DNA from: Saccharicrinis fermentans DSM 9555 = JCM 21142
GTDB lineage: Bacteria; Bacteroidota; Bacteroidia; Bacteroidales; Marinilabiliaceae
Assembly (NCBI RefSeq): GCF_000517085.1
Contig: NZ_KI912107.1
Span: 8,425 to 72,424 of the forward strand
Direction: 5' to 3'
DNA: 64,000 nucleotides
Positions 46,842-55,727 of this stretch are shown here, in pieces (the first letter of the stretch is position 1; every line of letters starts with the position of its first letter). The position numbers and the translations under genes were made by a program. The notes under the pieces are model-generated. The model did no database searches and was not told the DNA's origin. It worked only from the letters and a program-made list of their open reading frames with translations.

Positions 46842-48752
46842 TTATTTAAACGTATATGGGTTATCTATTTTTTCCACTATTCCATTATCATAAGTAATAG
46901 TGAGCTTTTCTTCTGTAATTAAATCAGCGACCTTTTGAGGGTCTGTTTTATCTTTTACAATGTACACACGTAAGGTAGGTTGCGCCTTGTAGTAGGTTAC
47001 CATACCCACCACGGCCGTATCTTTTGTAGCCACCGAGTTTATTACATATTGCATCATCTGCTCATTACGGGGGTAGGTATCAAAGGTCATTTCAAAAGAA
47101 ACAATCTGATCCTTAGGATAAGATTTATAATTATTACAAGTGCGCTTGTAAGATAGGAACATACCTCGTTTTAAATCGATTCCTCTTACATATCTTTTGG
47201 TTCGGTTAATATCAGCGACTTTAAAATTTATTGATTGTTGGTATTCTTTGTCACCGCTTTTTAGGCTTACATATTTACGCTCTATGCTATTCTTTAGCGA
47301 ATCAAGATTGATATTGTAATCGGCATAAAGCTTAATATTAACAGGTTCACCAAAGGATGATTCAAAGGATAGAATATTTCCATCTTGTCGAACAATCTGA
47401 TCCAAATAAAATACATCCATTTGATCGAAGAAATTGTATACTTTTACATCTATAATAGCATATTTTAAAGAGTCAATACCATCTTTAATATGTACTTTTA
47501 CTGGACTAAACAAAGCCTTTTTAACCACAGCACTCGAGGTTGCAGTGGTATCGTACCATACTTTAACAGTATGCGAGTTTACATAAGTAGCAGCACCGGT
47601 CACGCCTGGAACCCTCTTCATCTGACCGACAAAGGACATGCTACTTCCATAACACTTCACGTTTTTTAGCCCCGAATATTCAATGAATTTACTTTGAGCA
47701 ACTTCCTCCTGTGATCCCCACTTCATATCAACGGTGGGTAGTTCTAATTTAGTACCTAAATAAATTCCTCCTAACACAAACACCGCTAGAGCAAGTATAG
47801 GCATCCAGCGGAAACTATTTTTATTATTAATTAATAAAGTATTACTTACGGGACAACTTCCCACACAATCACCGCAAAGATTACAGTCGGCATGATTAAC
47901 CACCTCTAATGAAGCTACATCGATACCTTGTGGACATTTTTTAGAACACAAATTACAGTCGATACAAGAATCTGTATTTCTTGTAATTTTCATCATCTGT
48001 ATACTTTTGCTTCTTTCAGGTAGGATAGCCTCAAAAAAGTAACCTGCTACAAAAAGAATAATCAATAGGTATATCCACGAAACTTCAATGTTTAGCAAAT
48101 AAATCACCAAATAAATAACTACTAACGCGATAACTACATAGATATGTTTGAACAGGTTTGAGATAGCTCCAAGTGGGCATACATATCTACACCAGAACAT
48201 CGGAATAATTGTAGAACCTATTCCTAAAATAGCAATTGCTATGGTAGCTGCCCATGGAATAACATCATACCCAAAGCGCGATACTAATGCAAAAAAAGGA
48301 TCGTAGGTTTTACAGAATAACTCGTTAGATGATAGAGTATAATAGAACGTAAGACTTAATAAAGCATATTTAAATATTCTAAACACTTTATCCCAACTAT
48401 CATTAATAGTAAATTGGATTTTTAACTTTCGTCCTAATTTACCAAACCACTCCGAAATGGTTCCTAACGGACATATATAACTACAAAATAACTTGCTAAA
48501 CAACAGTACGCAAACTAATAAAGCGATACCTAATATAAGTTGCATGCCAGACATTGAACAAGCCAATGCTCCATTTTGCAAAAAAGTAAATAAGGACTGG
48601 ATACCGCCCATTGGACAATACTGTTCAAAATCCACAAAAAGTTCGGGATTTACAAGCACTTTCGTTAACCAATATATTGAAACTCCTAGAATACTTAGTT
48701 GAATAAGTGTGCGAATACCGTTTCTGGTAAAAAAAATCTTCATTGTGTTCAA
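46842..48752 (-). CDS. Membrane polyferredoxin (NapH/CcoG-like) with HMA-like domain
   Basis: A 636-residue protein. The N-terminal half is a NapH/RdxA-type membrane ferredoxin with about seven helices, two cytoplasmic CxxxCP pairs (CSYICPLG and CRYVCPLG) and two [4Fe-4S] motifs (CIDCNLCSKKCP and CNLCGDCVGSCP, near 260-300). A helix near 315-330 is followed by a region like a heavy-metal-associated domain (KNVKCYGSSMSFVGQMKRVPGVTGA...VKVWYD), which has one Cys instead of CxxC. The C-terminal 200 residues, mostly beta, are not recognised. Upstream of susC on the same strand, it may donate electrons across the membrane to reduce imported material, a metal or a disulfide. The other start, MKIFF, is nine bases in. 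Confidence 0.8.
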   Translation of the reverse strand: MNTMKIFFTRNGIRTLIQLSILGVSIYWLTKVLVNPELFVDFEQYCPMGGIQSLFTFLQNGALACSMSGMQLILGIALLVCVLLFSKLFCSYICPLGTISEWFGKLGRKLKIQFTINDSWDKVFRIFKYALLSLTFYYTLSSNELFCKTYDPFFALVSRFGYDVIPWAATIAIAILGIGSTIIPMFWCRYVCPLGAISNLFKHIYVVIALVVIYLVIYLLNIEVSWIYLLIILFVAGYFFEAILPERSKSIQMMKITRNTDSCIDCNLCSKKCPQGIDVASLEVVNHADCNLCGDCVGSCPVSNTLLINNKNSFRWMPILALAVFVLGGIYLGTKLELPTVDMKWGSQEEVAQSKFIEYSGLKNVKCYGSSMSFVGQMKRVPGVTGAATYVNSHTVKVWYDTTATSSAVVKKALFSPVKVHIKDGIDSLKYAIIDVKVYNFFDQMDVFYLDQIVRQDGNILSFESSFGEPVNIKLYADYNINLDSLKNSIERKYVSLKSGDKEYQQSINFKVADINRTKRYVRGIDLKRGMFLSYKRTCNNYKSYPKDQIVSFEMTFDTYPRNEQMMQYVINSVATKDTAVVGMVTYYKAQPTLRVYIVKDKTDPQKVADLITEEKLTITYDNGIVEKIDNPYTFK

Positions 48753-49208
48753 TTCCTAATTATTAAAATAAATACCCGATCTAAGGTATAATATGGATAT
48801 TCTCTTGTAATCAAAGTAGGATATGGAGGCTAAATTTTTCAATGTTAAAGTTGTGAATTATAAGAGTTCCAATCGCCCCAATAATTGTTTGTGGAACTAA
48901 TTAATAGGGTGCCAATAATTTTTGGCACTTTGTAACTGTTTGAATATTAATTTGTAATAATGTGTTTCCTTTCTGCCATTAATCGGAAATTATTCCATAA
49001 AAAAATCGCCGACAGAAACAAAATGAATGGTATGGTACTCCGAATAGGGTTAAATCTGATCAATATAAAGCTAAAATTTTAAATAAGTATCATTTTTAGA
49101 TAAGCACCCCTTAATAAATTACCTATGTGTATGTAATATGATACGATGTAAATGTGGGTCGTTTAAAAAAGTAGGGGTGTGTGAAAAATATTAAAAAGGT
49201 GCAGGGGC
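48753..49208. promoter_or_regulatory. 456-bp gap with two related palindromes
   Basis: CCAATAATT-G-TTTGTGG (48878-48894) and GTGCCAATAATTTTTGGCAC (48909-48928) share the CCAATAATT arm and are about 34 bp apart. The second is a 7-bp-arm palindrome. They lie about 130-180 bp upstream of the polyferredoxin start and may be the binding sites of the AraC regulator encoded next door. No gene is seen in the rest. Confidence 0.4.
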
Positions 49209-50351
49209 TCAATTCTCTCTGTTACGATATTCTGATGGGGTAACTCCGGTGTGTTGTTTAAATATTCTGTTTAAACTTGTTTTTGATGCAAACCCACATT
49301 CTAAACCTAAGGAAAGTACCGTAAAGTTATTTAATTTGGGATCATCCAATTTCTCCTTCAGTGTCTCAACACGAAAAGCATTCATATAATCACAGTAATA
49401 CTTATCTGTTTTTTGCAAGATGATAGAGGATATTTCATTTTGAGGTATATTAATACTATCGGAAAGTTGGCGAATAGTCATTTGCCCCTCCAGATATGGT
49501 TTTTCCTTTTTCAGAAATAACTCAATCATATTAAACTTTCGGTCAATATTTAAGACTTCCTCTTTGTCTTCTGCTTGGCTAACTGTTGTACATTCGTTTT
49601 CTTTACCATTCGTTTTAGAATCTAAATCGATACCCTTTCCTTGGTATGGTGATACAAATATATAGGCATAACTATTACCCATATACAAAAATATTAGTAT
49701 AAAAAAGGTAACCATGATGTTGATGGCATTGATGGCATTCCCTAAGAAATTAAACTCTAATCGATCTAAAACCTTGTAGGATACAGCAAAAGAAAAAATA
49801 ATTAAAATACCTATTGTTATATTGTGTATCCAATTAAACCTTATTCGTTCTAGTCGATCTTTTTCTGTTTTATGAATTACTCTATCATGTACTAAATGCC
49901 ATCCAGCAAAAAGATACCCCCCTAATATGCCAAACTTAAAAAACGAAAGTAAATCGATATACCTGTTGCAAGAATGAATACATCCAACTCCATAACAGTC
50001 CATTTCACCTATTATTTCATTGAAATAGAATTTTAAACCAAATATCAGAACAAAAGGTGAAAAATGTAAAAGATGAATTCCTTTCAGTTTAAAATCCTTA
50101 TTGATAAAACTTTGCACATAGAAGAAATAGAAACTACCATGCAATACATGCGAATCACAAACCACAGAAAACAATAATGTATAATCACTTGCCATACCAA
50201 TGGCATTAAGAAAAAAAGAGAACTCTGTTATTGCTAAAAGAAAAATCCATCCCACAAATATCTTCTCTGATAAAACCTTTTTAGGCTTTGTTATTAGAGA
50301 AAATGAAAAAAACAATATTAATGCTAGGCAAACTATATAAATATACGACAT
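49209..50351 (-). CDS. Membrane-anchored AraC-family regulator
   Basis: A 380-residue protein with seven hydrophobic helices in the first 235 residues (for example IYIVCLALILFFSFSLI and AINAINIMVTFFILIFLYMG) and a C-terminal AraC HTH (MTIRQLSDSINIPQNEISSIIL...VLSLGLECGFASKTSLNRIFKQHTGVTPSEYR). A loop near 118-130 carries DCYGVGCIHSC, three Cys that could sense redox or metal. This 7TM-AraC form is common in Bacteroidota and senses an unknown signal. It is upstream of, and codirectional with, the polyferredoxin/SusCD/protease genes, which are its likely targets. Confidence 0.85.
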   Translation of the reverse strand: MSYIYIVCLALILFFSFSLITKPKKVLSEKIFVGWIFLLAITEFSFFLNAIGMASDYTLLFSVVCDSHVLHGSFYFFYVQSFINKDFKLKGIHLLHFSPFVLIFGLKFYFNEIIGEMDCYGVGCIHSCNRYIDLLSFFKFGILGGYLFAGWHLVHDRVIHKTEKDRLERIRFNWIHNITIGILIIFSFAVSYKVLDRLEFNFLGNAINAINIMVTFFILIFLYMGNSYAYIFVSPYQGKGIDLDSKTNGKENECTTVSQAEDKEEVLNIDRKFNMIELFLKKEKPYLEGQMTIRQLSDSINIPQNEISSIILQKTDKYYCDYMNAFRVETLKEKLDDPKLNNFTVLSLGLECGFASKTSLNRIFKQHTGVTPSEYRNREN

Positions 50352-50642
50352 GTGCTATCTTTTCCGCATTTTGCTTACAAATATATAGTTCTAAGTTCAT
50401 TTTTCTATAAAAATGAAACTAAAATTAAAAATGGAGTATTTTTTCGTTGTCTTTAGAGTGGAACGGGCCTCGCAAAAGTTTTATTGTAAGCTTCCAATCG
50501 ATAGGGTGCAAGCTATACGGCTTATGAGAGGTATTACTCTCGCTTGGTAGACCATCATTTGCAATCTGTCAACCATATTCAAATTAAAAAAAGCCGGTCG
50601 TAACTATATACAGCCGGCTTTCTTATTTTTACATATGGTATT
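50352..50642. other. Gap between AraC gene and the oxidoreductase operon end
   Basis: 291 bp, holding the terminator at 50585-50621 and the promoter region of the AraC gene. No reading frame or RNA gene is recognised. Confidence 0.5.
50585..50621 (-). terminator. Rho-independent terminator of the 2-oxoacid oxidoreductase operon
   Basis: On the minus strand AAAGCCGG pairs with CCGGCTTT across a 16-nt loop and is followed by a T-run. It lies about 20 bp after the gamma-subunit stop. Confidence 0.85.
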
Positions 50643-51197
50643 TTAATTGGTGGATTCCACCGGAATGATAATATCCATACCTCTGTTAATTGCTTTTTCG
50701 TTCATGGGTATCAAATGGTGGTGGCGCTCAGGAAGTGATTTTTTGAGACCATTGATTACGTTTTCCATTTTCACAACGGGTTTTACCTTTAAGTATCCAC
50801 CTAAAACAATCATGTTAAATGTTTTGGTAGTCCTCATTTTTGCGGCCTCTTCGGTAGCATCAACCCGGTAGATGCTTATGTCTTTGCGGGTTGGATGATT
50901 TGTAATTCCGTTTCCGTCATAAATAAGTGTACCACCTGGTTTCACTTGTTTCTCAAATTTGTCCATGGACTGTTGGTTCAGAATAATGGCTGTGTCGAAC
51001 TCATGTAAAATTGGAGAGCTGATTTTTTCGTCGCTTAGAATAACGGTGACGTTGGCAGTTCCTCCGCGCATTTCAGGCCCGTAGGATGGCATCCAGCTTA
51101 CTTCCATATCCTGCATAACACCGGAATAGGCTAAGATTTTCCCCATAGAAAGTACTCCTTGACCACCAAAGCCGGCTATAATTAATTCTTCTGTCAT
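50643..51197 (-). CDS. 2-oxoacid:ferredoxin oxidoreductase, gamma subunit
   Basis: A 185-residue protein from MTEELIIAGFGGQGVLSMGK, the nucleotide-binding-like start of the gamma subunit; the longer start at 51236 adds only unrelated residues. Further family signs are SWMPSYGPEMRGGTANVTVILSDEKI and NMIVLGGYLK. It joins the alpha and beta subunits encoded just upstream (gap 54 bp to beta) in a KorABCD/VorABCD complex that oxidises 2-oxoacids with CoA and reduces ferredoxin. Confidence 0.92.
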   Translation of the reverse strand: MTEELIIAGFGGQGVLSMGKILAYSGVMQDMEVSWMPSYGPEMRGGTANVTVILSDEKISSPILHEFDTAIILNQQSMDKFEKQVKPGGTLIYDGNGITNHPTRKDISIYRVDATEEAAKMRTTKTFNMIVLGGYLKVKPVVKMENVINGLKKSLPERHHHLIPMNEKAINRGMDIIIPVESTN

Positions 51198-51251
51198 TTT
51201 ATTTATTTTAGTATTGAACACCAATAGGTTCAACAAGTAATAAATCTGTAT

Positions 51252-52013
51252 TTATTCGTCTTTCATATCTCCCAGAGGATAAAACGGAAACATATTCTCC
51301 ACCATCCAATCATTGGCCTTGGCGGGTGTCATTTTCCATCCGGAGTTGCAAGTAGAAACTACTTCAACAAAAGAAGTACCTTTATTTTGCATTTGGTTTT
51401 CGAAAGCCTTTTTGATGGCTTTTTTTGTTTTGCGTACAGCAGCAGGTGTGTGTGCTGCTTGCCGTGTAACATAACAAGTACCAGGTAGCTGGGCAATGAG
51501 TTCGGTAATTTTCAAGGGGTGTCCGTCATGATTTGCTTCTCTACCCATTGGGCAGGTAGATGCTTTCATACCTTCTAGTGTAGTGGGTGCCATTTGACCA
51601 CCTGTCATACCGTAGATACCATTATTGATAAATATCATTACGATATTTTCGCCTCGGTTACAGGCGTGAATGGTTTCGGCAGTTCCAATGGCAGCCAAGT
51701 CGCCATCGCCTTGATAGGAGAAAACATTTTTTTCGGGCATCAGTCGTTTAACGGCAGTGGCCAGGGCCGGAGCTCGTCCATGTGCCGCCTCTTGCCAATC
51801 GATATCGATATAATCGTATGCAAAAACGGAGCATCCCACGGGGGCAATGCCAATAGTCGTTTCTTGAATTCCCATTTCTTCAATCAGTTCGGCTATAATT
51901 CTGTGCACTACACCGTGTGTACAGCCCGGGCAGTAATGCGTATCCTTGTCGGTTAGGACCACACTCTTTTTGTATACTATATTCTCTTCTTTAATAATCT
52001 CTTTCATATCCAT
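51252..52013 (-). CDS. 2-oxoacid:ferredoxin oxidoreductase, beta (TPP) subunit
   Basis: A 253-residue protein with CPGCTHGVVHRII (cluster or TPP-site Cys), the TPP motif GDGDLAAIGTAETIHACNRGENIVMIFINN and GIYGMTGGQMAPTT, all standard for KorB/VorB-type subunits. The start lies two bases after the stop of the alpha gene, so translation is probably coupled. It binds thiamine pyrophosphate and carries the oxidative decarboxylation. Substrate preference (2-oxoglutarate, branched-chain or aromatic 2-oxoacid) cannot be read from sequence alone. Confidence 0.93.
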   Translation of the reverse strand: MDMKEIIKEENIVYKKSVVLTDKDTHYCPGCTHGVVHRIIAELIEEMGIQETTIGIAPVGCSVFAYDYIDIDWQEAAHGRAPALATAVKRLMPEKNVFSYQGDGDLAAIGTAETIHACNRGENIVMIFINNGIYGMTGGQMAPTTLEGMKASTCPMGREANHDGHPLKITELIAQLPGTCYVTRQAAHTPAAVRKTKKAIKKAFENQMQNKGTSFVEVVSTCNSGWKMTPAKANDWMVENMFPFYPLGDMKDE

Positions 52014-52015
52014 GG

Positions 52016-53101
52016 CTATTCTCCTATAAAGTTTGACTCAAGAGCAGTTACAACCTCACCTGGCGAAGGGATAATACCTCCTAAACGACCAAAGTGTTCT
52101 ACTTTTACTGCACCGTTAATTGCTAATCGAACATCCTCCACCATTTGTCCGGCACTCATTTCAACACTTAAAACGCCTTTTACTCTTTGGGCTAGTTCCA
52201 GAATGGGTTTTGAGGGGAAAGGAAATAAGGTGATAGGGCGAAGTAATCCTACCTTAATGCCTTTAGCTCTGGCTAATTGAATGGATTTTTGGCAAATACG
52301 GGCACTGGAACCATAAGCTACAATTAAGTATTCGGCATCATCACACATGAACGTTTCGTAACGAACTTCGTTTTCTTCTACTTTTTTGTATTTAGCTTGA
52401 AGCTTATTATTAAATTGCTCCATTTCCTCAGAGGCCAACTCTACGGAAGTGATTATATTACGCTTTCTGTTTTTTGTTTTTCCAGTGGTGGCCCAGTCGC
52501 CATATTTTTCAATCAGCTCTTCTTCAGTCATTCGGGGTTTCTGTGGTTTTAGTTCCACTTTTTCCATCATTTGGCCTATGGCGCCATCCGAAAGGATCAT
52601 CACCGGATTTCTGTATTTAAAGGCCAGATCAAAGGCGTCTTCAACAAAATCGGCCATTTCCTGAACCGAAGACGGAGCCAGGGTAATTAGTTTATAATCT
52701 CCATGTCCGCCACCTTTAACTGTCTGAAAGTAGTCTGACTGTGCTGGTTGAATGGTTCCGAGTCCCGGACCCCCCCTCACAACATTCACAACAACGCAAG
52801 GTAGCTCTGCTCCTGCCATATAAGTTAGTCCTTCCTGCATCAAGCTTACGCCTGGACTTGACGAGGAGGTCATGACTCTTTTTCCACATCCGGCACCGCC
52901 GTAAACCATGTTGATAGATGCAATTTCACTCTCGGCTTGTAGAACAACCATTCCGGTAGAGTTCCAGGGCTGTTCGGCCATTAATGTTTCCATAATTTCA
53001 CTTTGCGGTGTAATAGGATATCCAAAATATCCATCAGTGCCGCACCGTATGGCTGCATGGGCAATGGCTTCATTGCCTTTCATTAATTTTACTTCTTTCA
53101 T
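52016..53101 (-). CDS. 2-oxoacid:ferredoxin oxidoreductase, alpha subunit (VorB/KorA-like)
   Basis: A 361-residue protein: KGNEAIAHAAIRCGTDGYFGYPITPQSEIMETL at the start, SSSPGVSLMQEGLTYMAGAELPCVVVNVVRGGPGLG in the pyrimidine-binding domain, and LLRPITLFPFPSKPI in the transketolase-C-like domain. This wording is usual for subunits annotated as 3-methyl-2-oxobutanoate dehydrogenase VorB. It directly precedes the beta subunit and follows the ferredoxin-like subunit gene by 95 bp. Confidence 0.93.
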   Translation of the reverse strand: MKEVKLMKGNEAIAHAAIRCGTDGYFGYPITPQSEIMETLMAEQPWNSTGMVVLQAESEIASINMVYGGAGCGKRVMTSSSSPGVSLMQEGLTYMAGAELPCVVVNVVRGGPGLGTIQPAQSDYFQTVKGGGHGDYKLITLAPSSVQEMADFVEDAFDLAFKYRNPVMILSDGAIGQMMEKVELKPQKPRMTEEELIEKYGDWATTGKTKNRKRNIITSVELASEEMEQFNNKLQAKYKKVEENEVRYETFMCDDAEYLIVAYGSSARICQKSIQLARAKGIKVGLLRPITLFPFPSKPILELAQRVKGVLSVEMSAGQMVEDVRLAINGAVKVEHFGRLGGIIPSPGEVVTALESNFIGE

Positions 53102-53196
53102 TTCTTACTAATTTCTTGTGTAGCGATTGAAATTAATGTCAATCCTTGTTGCCAGGATTGCGTTTCTTCTTTTCATAGAAAGACGGATCTTTCGTT

Positions 53197-53421
53197 TTAA
53201 GCTTTGGCTCTATAAACCGTTATGCAACTGTCCGGACAAACTGCTGCACAATTGGCGCAGCCAATACATGCTTCGGGAATTCCCAGTTGGGCAAAATGAT
53301 ATCCTTTACCATTAACATCCTTTGCCATTTCTATTGCGTTTGTGGGACAGCTAACCATGCAAAGTTCACAGCCTTTACACTTTACTGAATCAACAACAAT
53401 CGCTCCTTTAGCTTTAGCCAT
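53197..53421 (-). CDS. 2 x [4Fe-4S] ferredoxin subunit (delta) of the oxidoreductase
   Basis: 74 residues with two clusters: CKGCELCMVSCP and CIGCANCAAVCP. Gene order (ferredoxin, alpha, beta, gamma) is that of four-subunit VOR/KOR enzymes, so this is the delta subunit that passes electrons to free ferredoxin or to the flavodoxin encoded upstream. Start chosen at MAKAKGAIVVDSVKC. Confidence 0.93.
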   Translation of the reverse strand: MAKAKGAIVVDSVKCKGCELCMVSCPTNAIEMAKDVNGKGYHFAQLGIPEACIGCANCAAVCPDSCITVYRAKA

Positions 53422-53609
53422 AATTTTGAACGTTTTTATAATTTACTTGCAATTTATGTAATTATGCCATTTTTTCTTATGATGTGAATCATGCAAAAAT
53501 CCTGATTTATTGCAGGACATAGCACGGTAGGGGTGTATTTATTTACAATCCCAATCCATTGGCATCACTTGAAAAATAAATCTCTATTTTTTCCTTTTGC
53601 GTAGTGTGG

Positions 53610-54926
53610 TTAGCAGCTTTGCTGAAACATTTGTAATCGTTTTTCTAATTCACCAAATCTGCTTTGTTCTGTTTGCGAAACACAAGCTCTTAAACCCTGT
53701 ATTTTGCTGCCGGTATTTGTTAATGCAATGCCACTTATTCCAAAGTATAATAATTTTTTGAGCAGCTCACCACCCATCATACCCGGATATGATATTGTAA
53801 AATAAAAACCGTCGGCTATGGGTTCGTCAATGTCTTTGTTGTAAATAATGGAAAAACCATATTTAATAAACAGCTCTTTCATTAACCGAGCCCTGATACC
53901 ATATTCTTTTACCTCTTCTAAATAATTGTATGATCCGTCGCAAGCCGCTTTGTATATGGCTGCTATGGCATACTGTGCAGAATGACTAGCTCCTGCGGAC
54001 AACGAATATAGTAATCTTCCCACAATAACTTGTCCAAAATTACCCTCTCCAAACCTAATTTTTAATGATTCAAAATAAGTCTTAAACAGCTCATGTGATA
54101 TGCAGAGCGTTCCAAGTCGTTGACCTGCATAGCTGAAGGCCTTGGAGCTGGAGATAAGGATGGCATAATTGGAAGTGTATTTTGCCACGGTTGGCTGAAA
54201 GGGTGCCTGGAAAGGGGTGGAGATGTCTTGTCTGAAATCCATCCCAAAATAAGCCAGATCCTCTATGATAATGGTATCGTACTGTTCAGCAAGTCTCCCA
54301 ATGGTTTCTAGTTCATCTTCATGAAAACAAATCCAGGTAGGGTTATTGGGATTTGAATATACGATGCCGGCAATATTTCCTTTTAACAGGTAACTTTCAA
54401 GTTTGTCTCTTAATTTGGCACCGCGATATTCAAAAACATCGAATGTTTCGTATTGAATACCCAGCACATCAAGCTGTATCTTCTGAACAGGAAAGCCCGG
54501 GTCTATAAATAAAATGGTGTTTTTCTTAGTGTTTAAATTGGCCACAGCCATGAAGAGGGCGTAGCTGGCTTGCATGGAGCCTACAGTAGGAATACAGCTC
54601 TCGGGTGGAACATCGATATCCATAAAGGCTTTTGCAAATCGACTGGCTTGCTGCTTGAATGGTTTAATGCCTTCGAGCATGGGATATTTGGATGCTACTC
54701 CTTGTTTTAAAGCTTCTATTTCTGCGTTAACGCCTACTTTTGAAGGGGGGAGACTGGGAACCCCCATCTCCATTCTAATGAATTGGATGGGGCTGCGTTC
54801 CTCTATTTTATTTACAATATTAACTACCTCACGAATAGTCGCCTTGCCTAAATCCTTGTTGCCTTGTTCGCTCAGAACCGCTTCAACAATTTCTGGATTG
54901 ACAACGGCGGGGAATGGATGTTTCAT
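53610..54926 (-). CDS. PLP-dependent class I/II aminotransferase
   Basis: A 438-residue fold-type I enzyme. Seen are GVASKYPMLEGIKPFKQQ, YSNPNNPTW (substrate and PLP contact), EDLAYFGMDFR (Asp that holds the PLP nitrogen) and the Schiff-base lysine in SSSKAFSYAGQRLG. It converts an amino acid to a 2-oxoacid with 2-oxoglutarate as acceptor. The oxidoreductase genes follow on the same strand (gap 188 bp), so it probably feeds them. A branched-chain or aromatic amino acid is likely, but not shown. Confidence 0.9.
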   Translation of the reverse strand: MKHPFPAVVNPEIVEAVLSEQGNKDLGKATIREVVNIVNKIEERSPIQFIRMEMGVPSLPPSKVGVNAEIEALKQGVASKYPMLEGIKPFKQQASRFAKAFMDIDVPPESCIPTVGSMQASYALFMAVANLNTKKNTILFIDPGFPVQKIQLDVLGIQYETFDVFEYRGAKLRDKLESYLLKGNIAGIVYSNPNNPTWICFHEDELETIGRLAEQYDTIIIEDLAYFGMDFRQDISTPFQAPFQPTVAKYTSNYAILISSSKAFSYAGQRLGTLCISHELFKTYFESLKIRFGEGNFGQVIVGRLLYSLSAGASHSAQYAIAAIYKAACDGSYNYLEEVKEYGIRARLMKELFIKYGFSIIYNKDIDEPIADGFYFTISYPGMMGGELLKKLLYFGISGIALTNTGSKIQGLRACVSQTEQSRFGELEKRLQMFQQSC

Positions 54927-55027
54927 GATAGACTTATTTAAAGGTTAACAATAAGATGAAGCGCTATGACGGGGAGGAACCGTTGTGTAGAAAGGGATAG
55001 CCAGGTCTGTATTTATCCCTGTTTTAT

Positions 55028-55549
55028 CTAAAATCCATCTTTCTTAAGCTGGCTTGTCCATTGCTCAATTCTGCTGGGTGATTTTTCGGATTCGTTGTCT
55101 TCATCCAATGGCAAGCCCATAAATTGGCCTTTTATCAAGGCTTCTGATTCGTTATAATGATAGCCTTGGTCGTCTACTGCTCCTACAATATCTACGTTTA
55201 GTGCCTTCAGTCTTTCGTACAGCCATCCGATGGCATCCACAAAATGGTCTGGGTAGTTAATCTGGTCTCCAAGTCCATAGATAGCAACTTGTTTACTGTC
55301 CCAGTTGACGTTTTTGAGCTGTGTGAAAAATTGATCCCAATCATCATCTTTGTGTTCCGAATCCCAGTTGGTTCGACCCAGTGTAGAAATGCCAAATATT
55401 AATTTATGATAGTCTTTGAAAGCTGTTGGATTACAGTTTTTTATTGGAATAATGTCAGTTGTGTCTTTGCCCAATTCGTCGGCTATCATATTTGCTACTT
55501 TAGCTACGCTTCCTTTCTCAGGGCCATAAAAAATACCAGTCTTATTCAT
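55028..55549 (-). CDS. Flavodoxin with an altered phosphate loop
   Basis: A 174-residue protein from MNKTGIFYGPEKGSVAKVANMIADELG. It has the flavodoxin layout (FGISTLGRTNWDSEHKDDDWDQFF, QVAIYGLGDQINYPDHFVDAIGWLYE, and the YHYNESEALIKGQFMGLPLDEDNESEKS end typical of long-chain FldA). The usual loop GSSTGNTE reads GPEKGSVA, an uncommon version that may change FMN binding. It probably carries electrons from the oxidoreductase. The aminotransferase gene follows by 101 bp. A longer start at 55594 is possible but unlikely. Confidence 0.88.
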   Translation of the reverse strand: MNKTGIFYGPEKGSVAKVANMIADELGKDTTDIIPIKNCNPTAFKDYHKLIFGISTLGRTNWDSEHKDDDWDQFFTQLKNVNWDSKQVAIYGLGDQINYPDHFVDAIGWLYERLKALNVDIVGAVDDQGYHYNESEALIKGQFMGLPLDEDNESEKSPSRIEQWTSQLKKDGF

Positions 55550-55727
55550 AGGGATGCTTTTTGAGAGTTCGTTTTTTCTGTTAATAATTCGCAAGAGATT
55601 GATTACTCATGCCTTGTTATCAAAATTCAACTTTTATAGGCAGAAAAACAATAACATTTCTCATGAGCAAGGAGATAATACTTTCTTTATAATAAATATA
55701 AATGATGATAATTTGTTACTTTGCACT

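Noticed and set aside
50460..50580. Small RNA or a fifth copy of the dispersed repeat
   Set aside because: Only short, unordered similarity to the repeat blocks and no convincing fold.
54574..54948. 124-residue plus-strand frame
   Set aside because: Antisense shadow of the aminotransferase gene.
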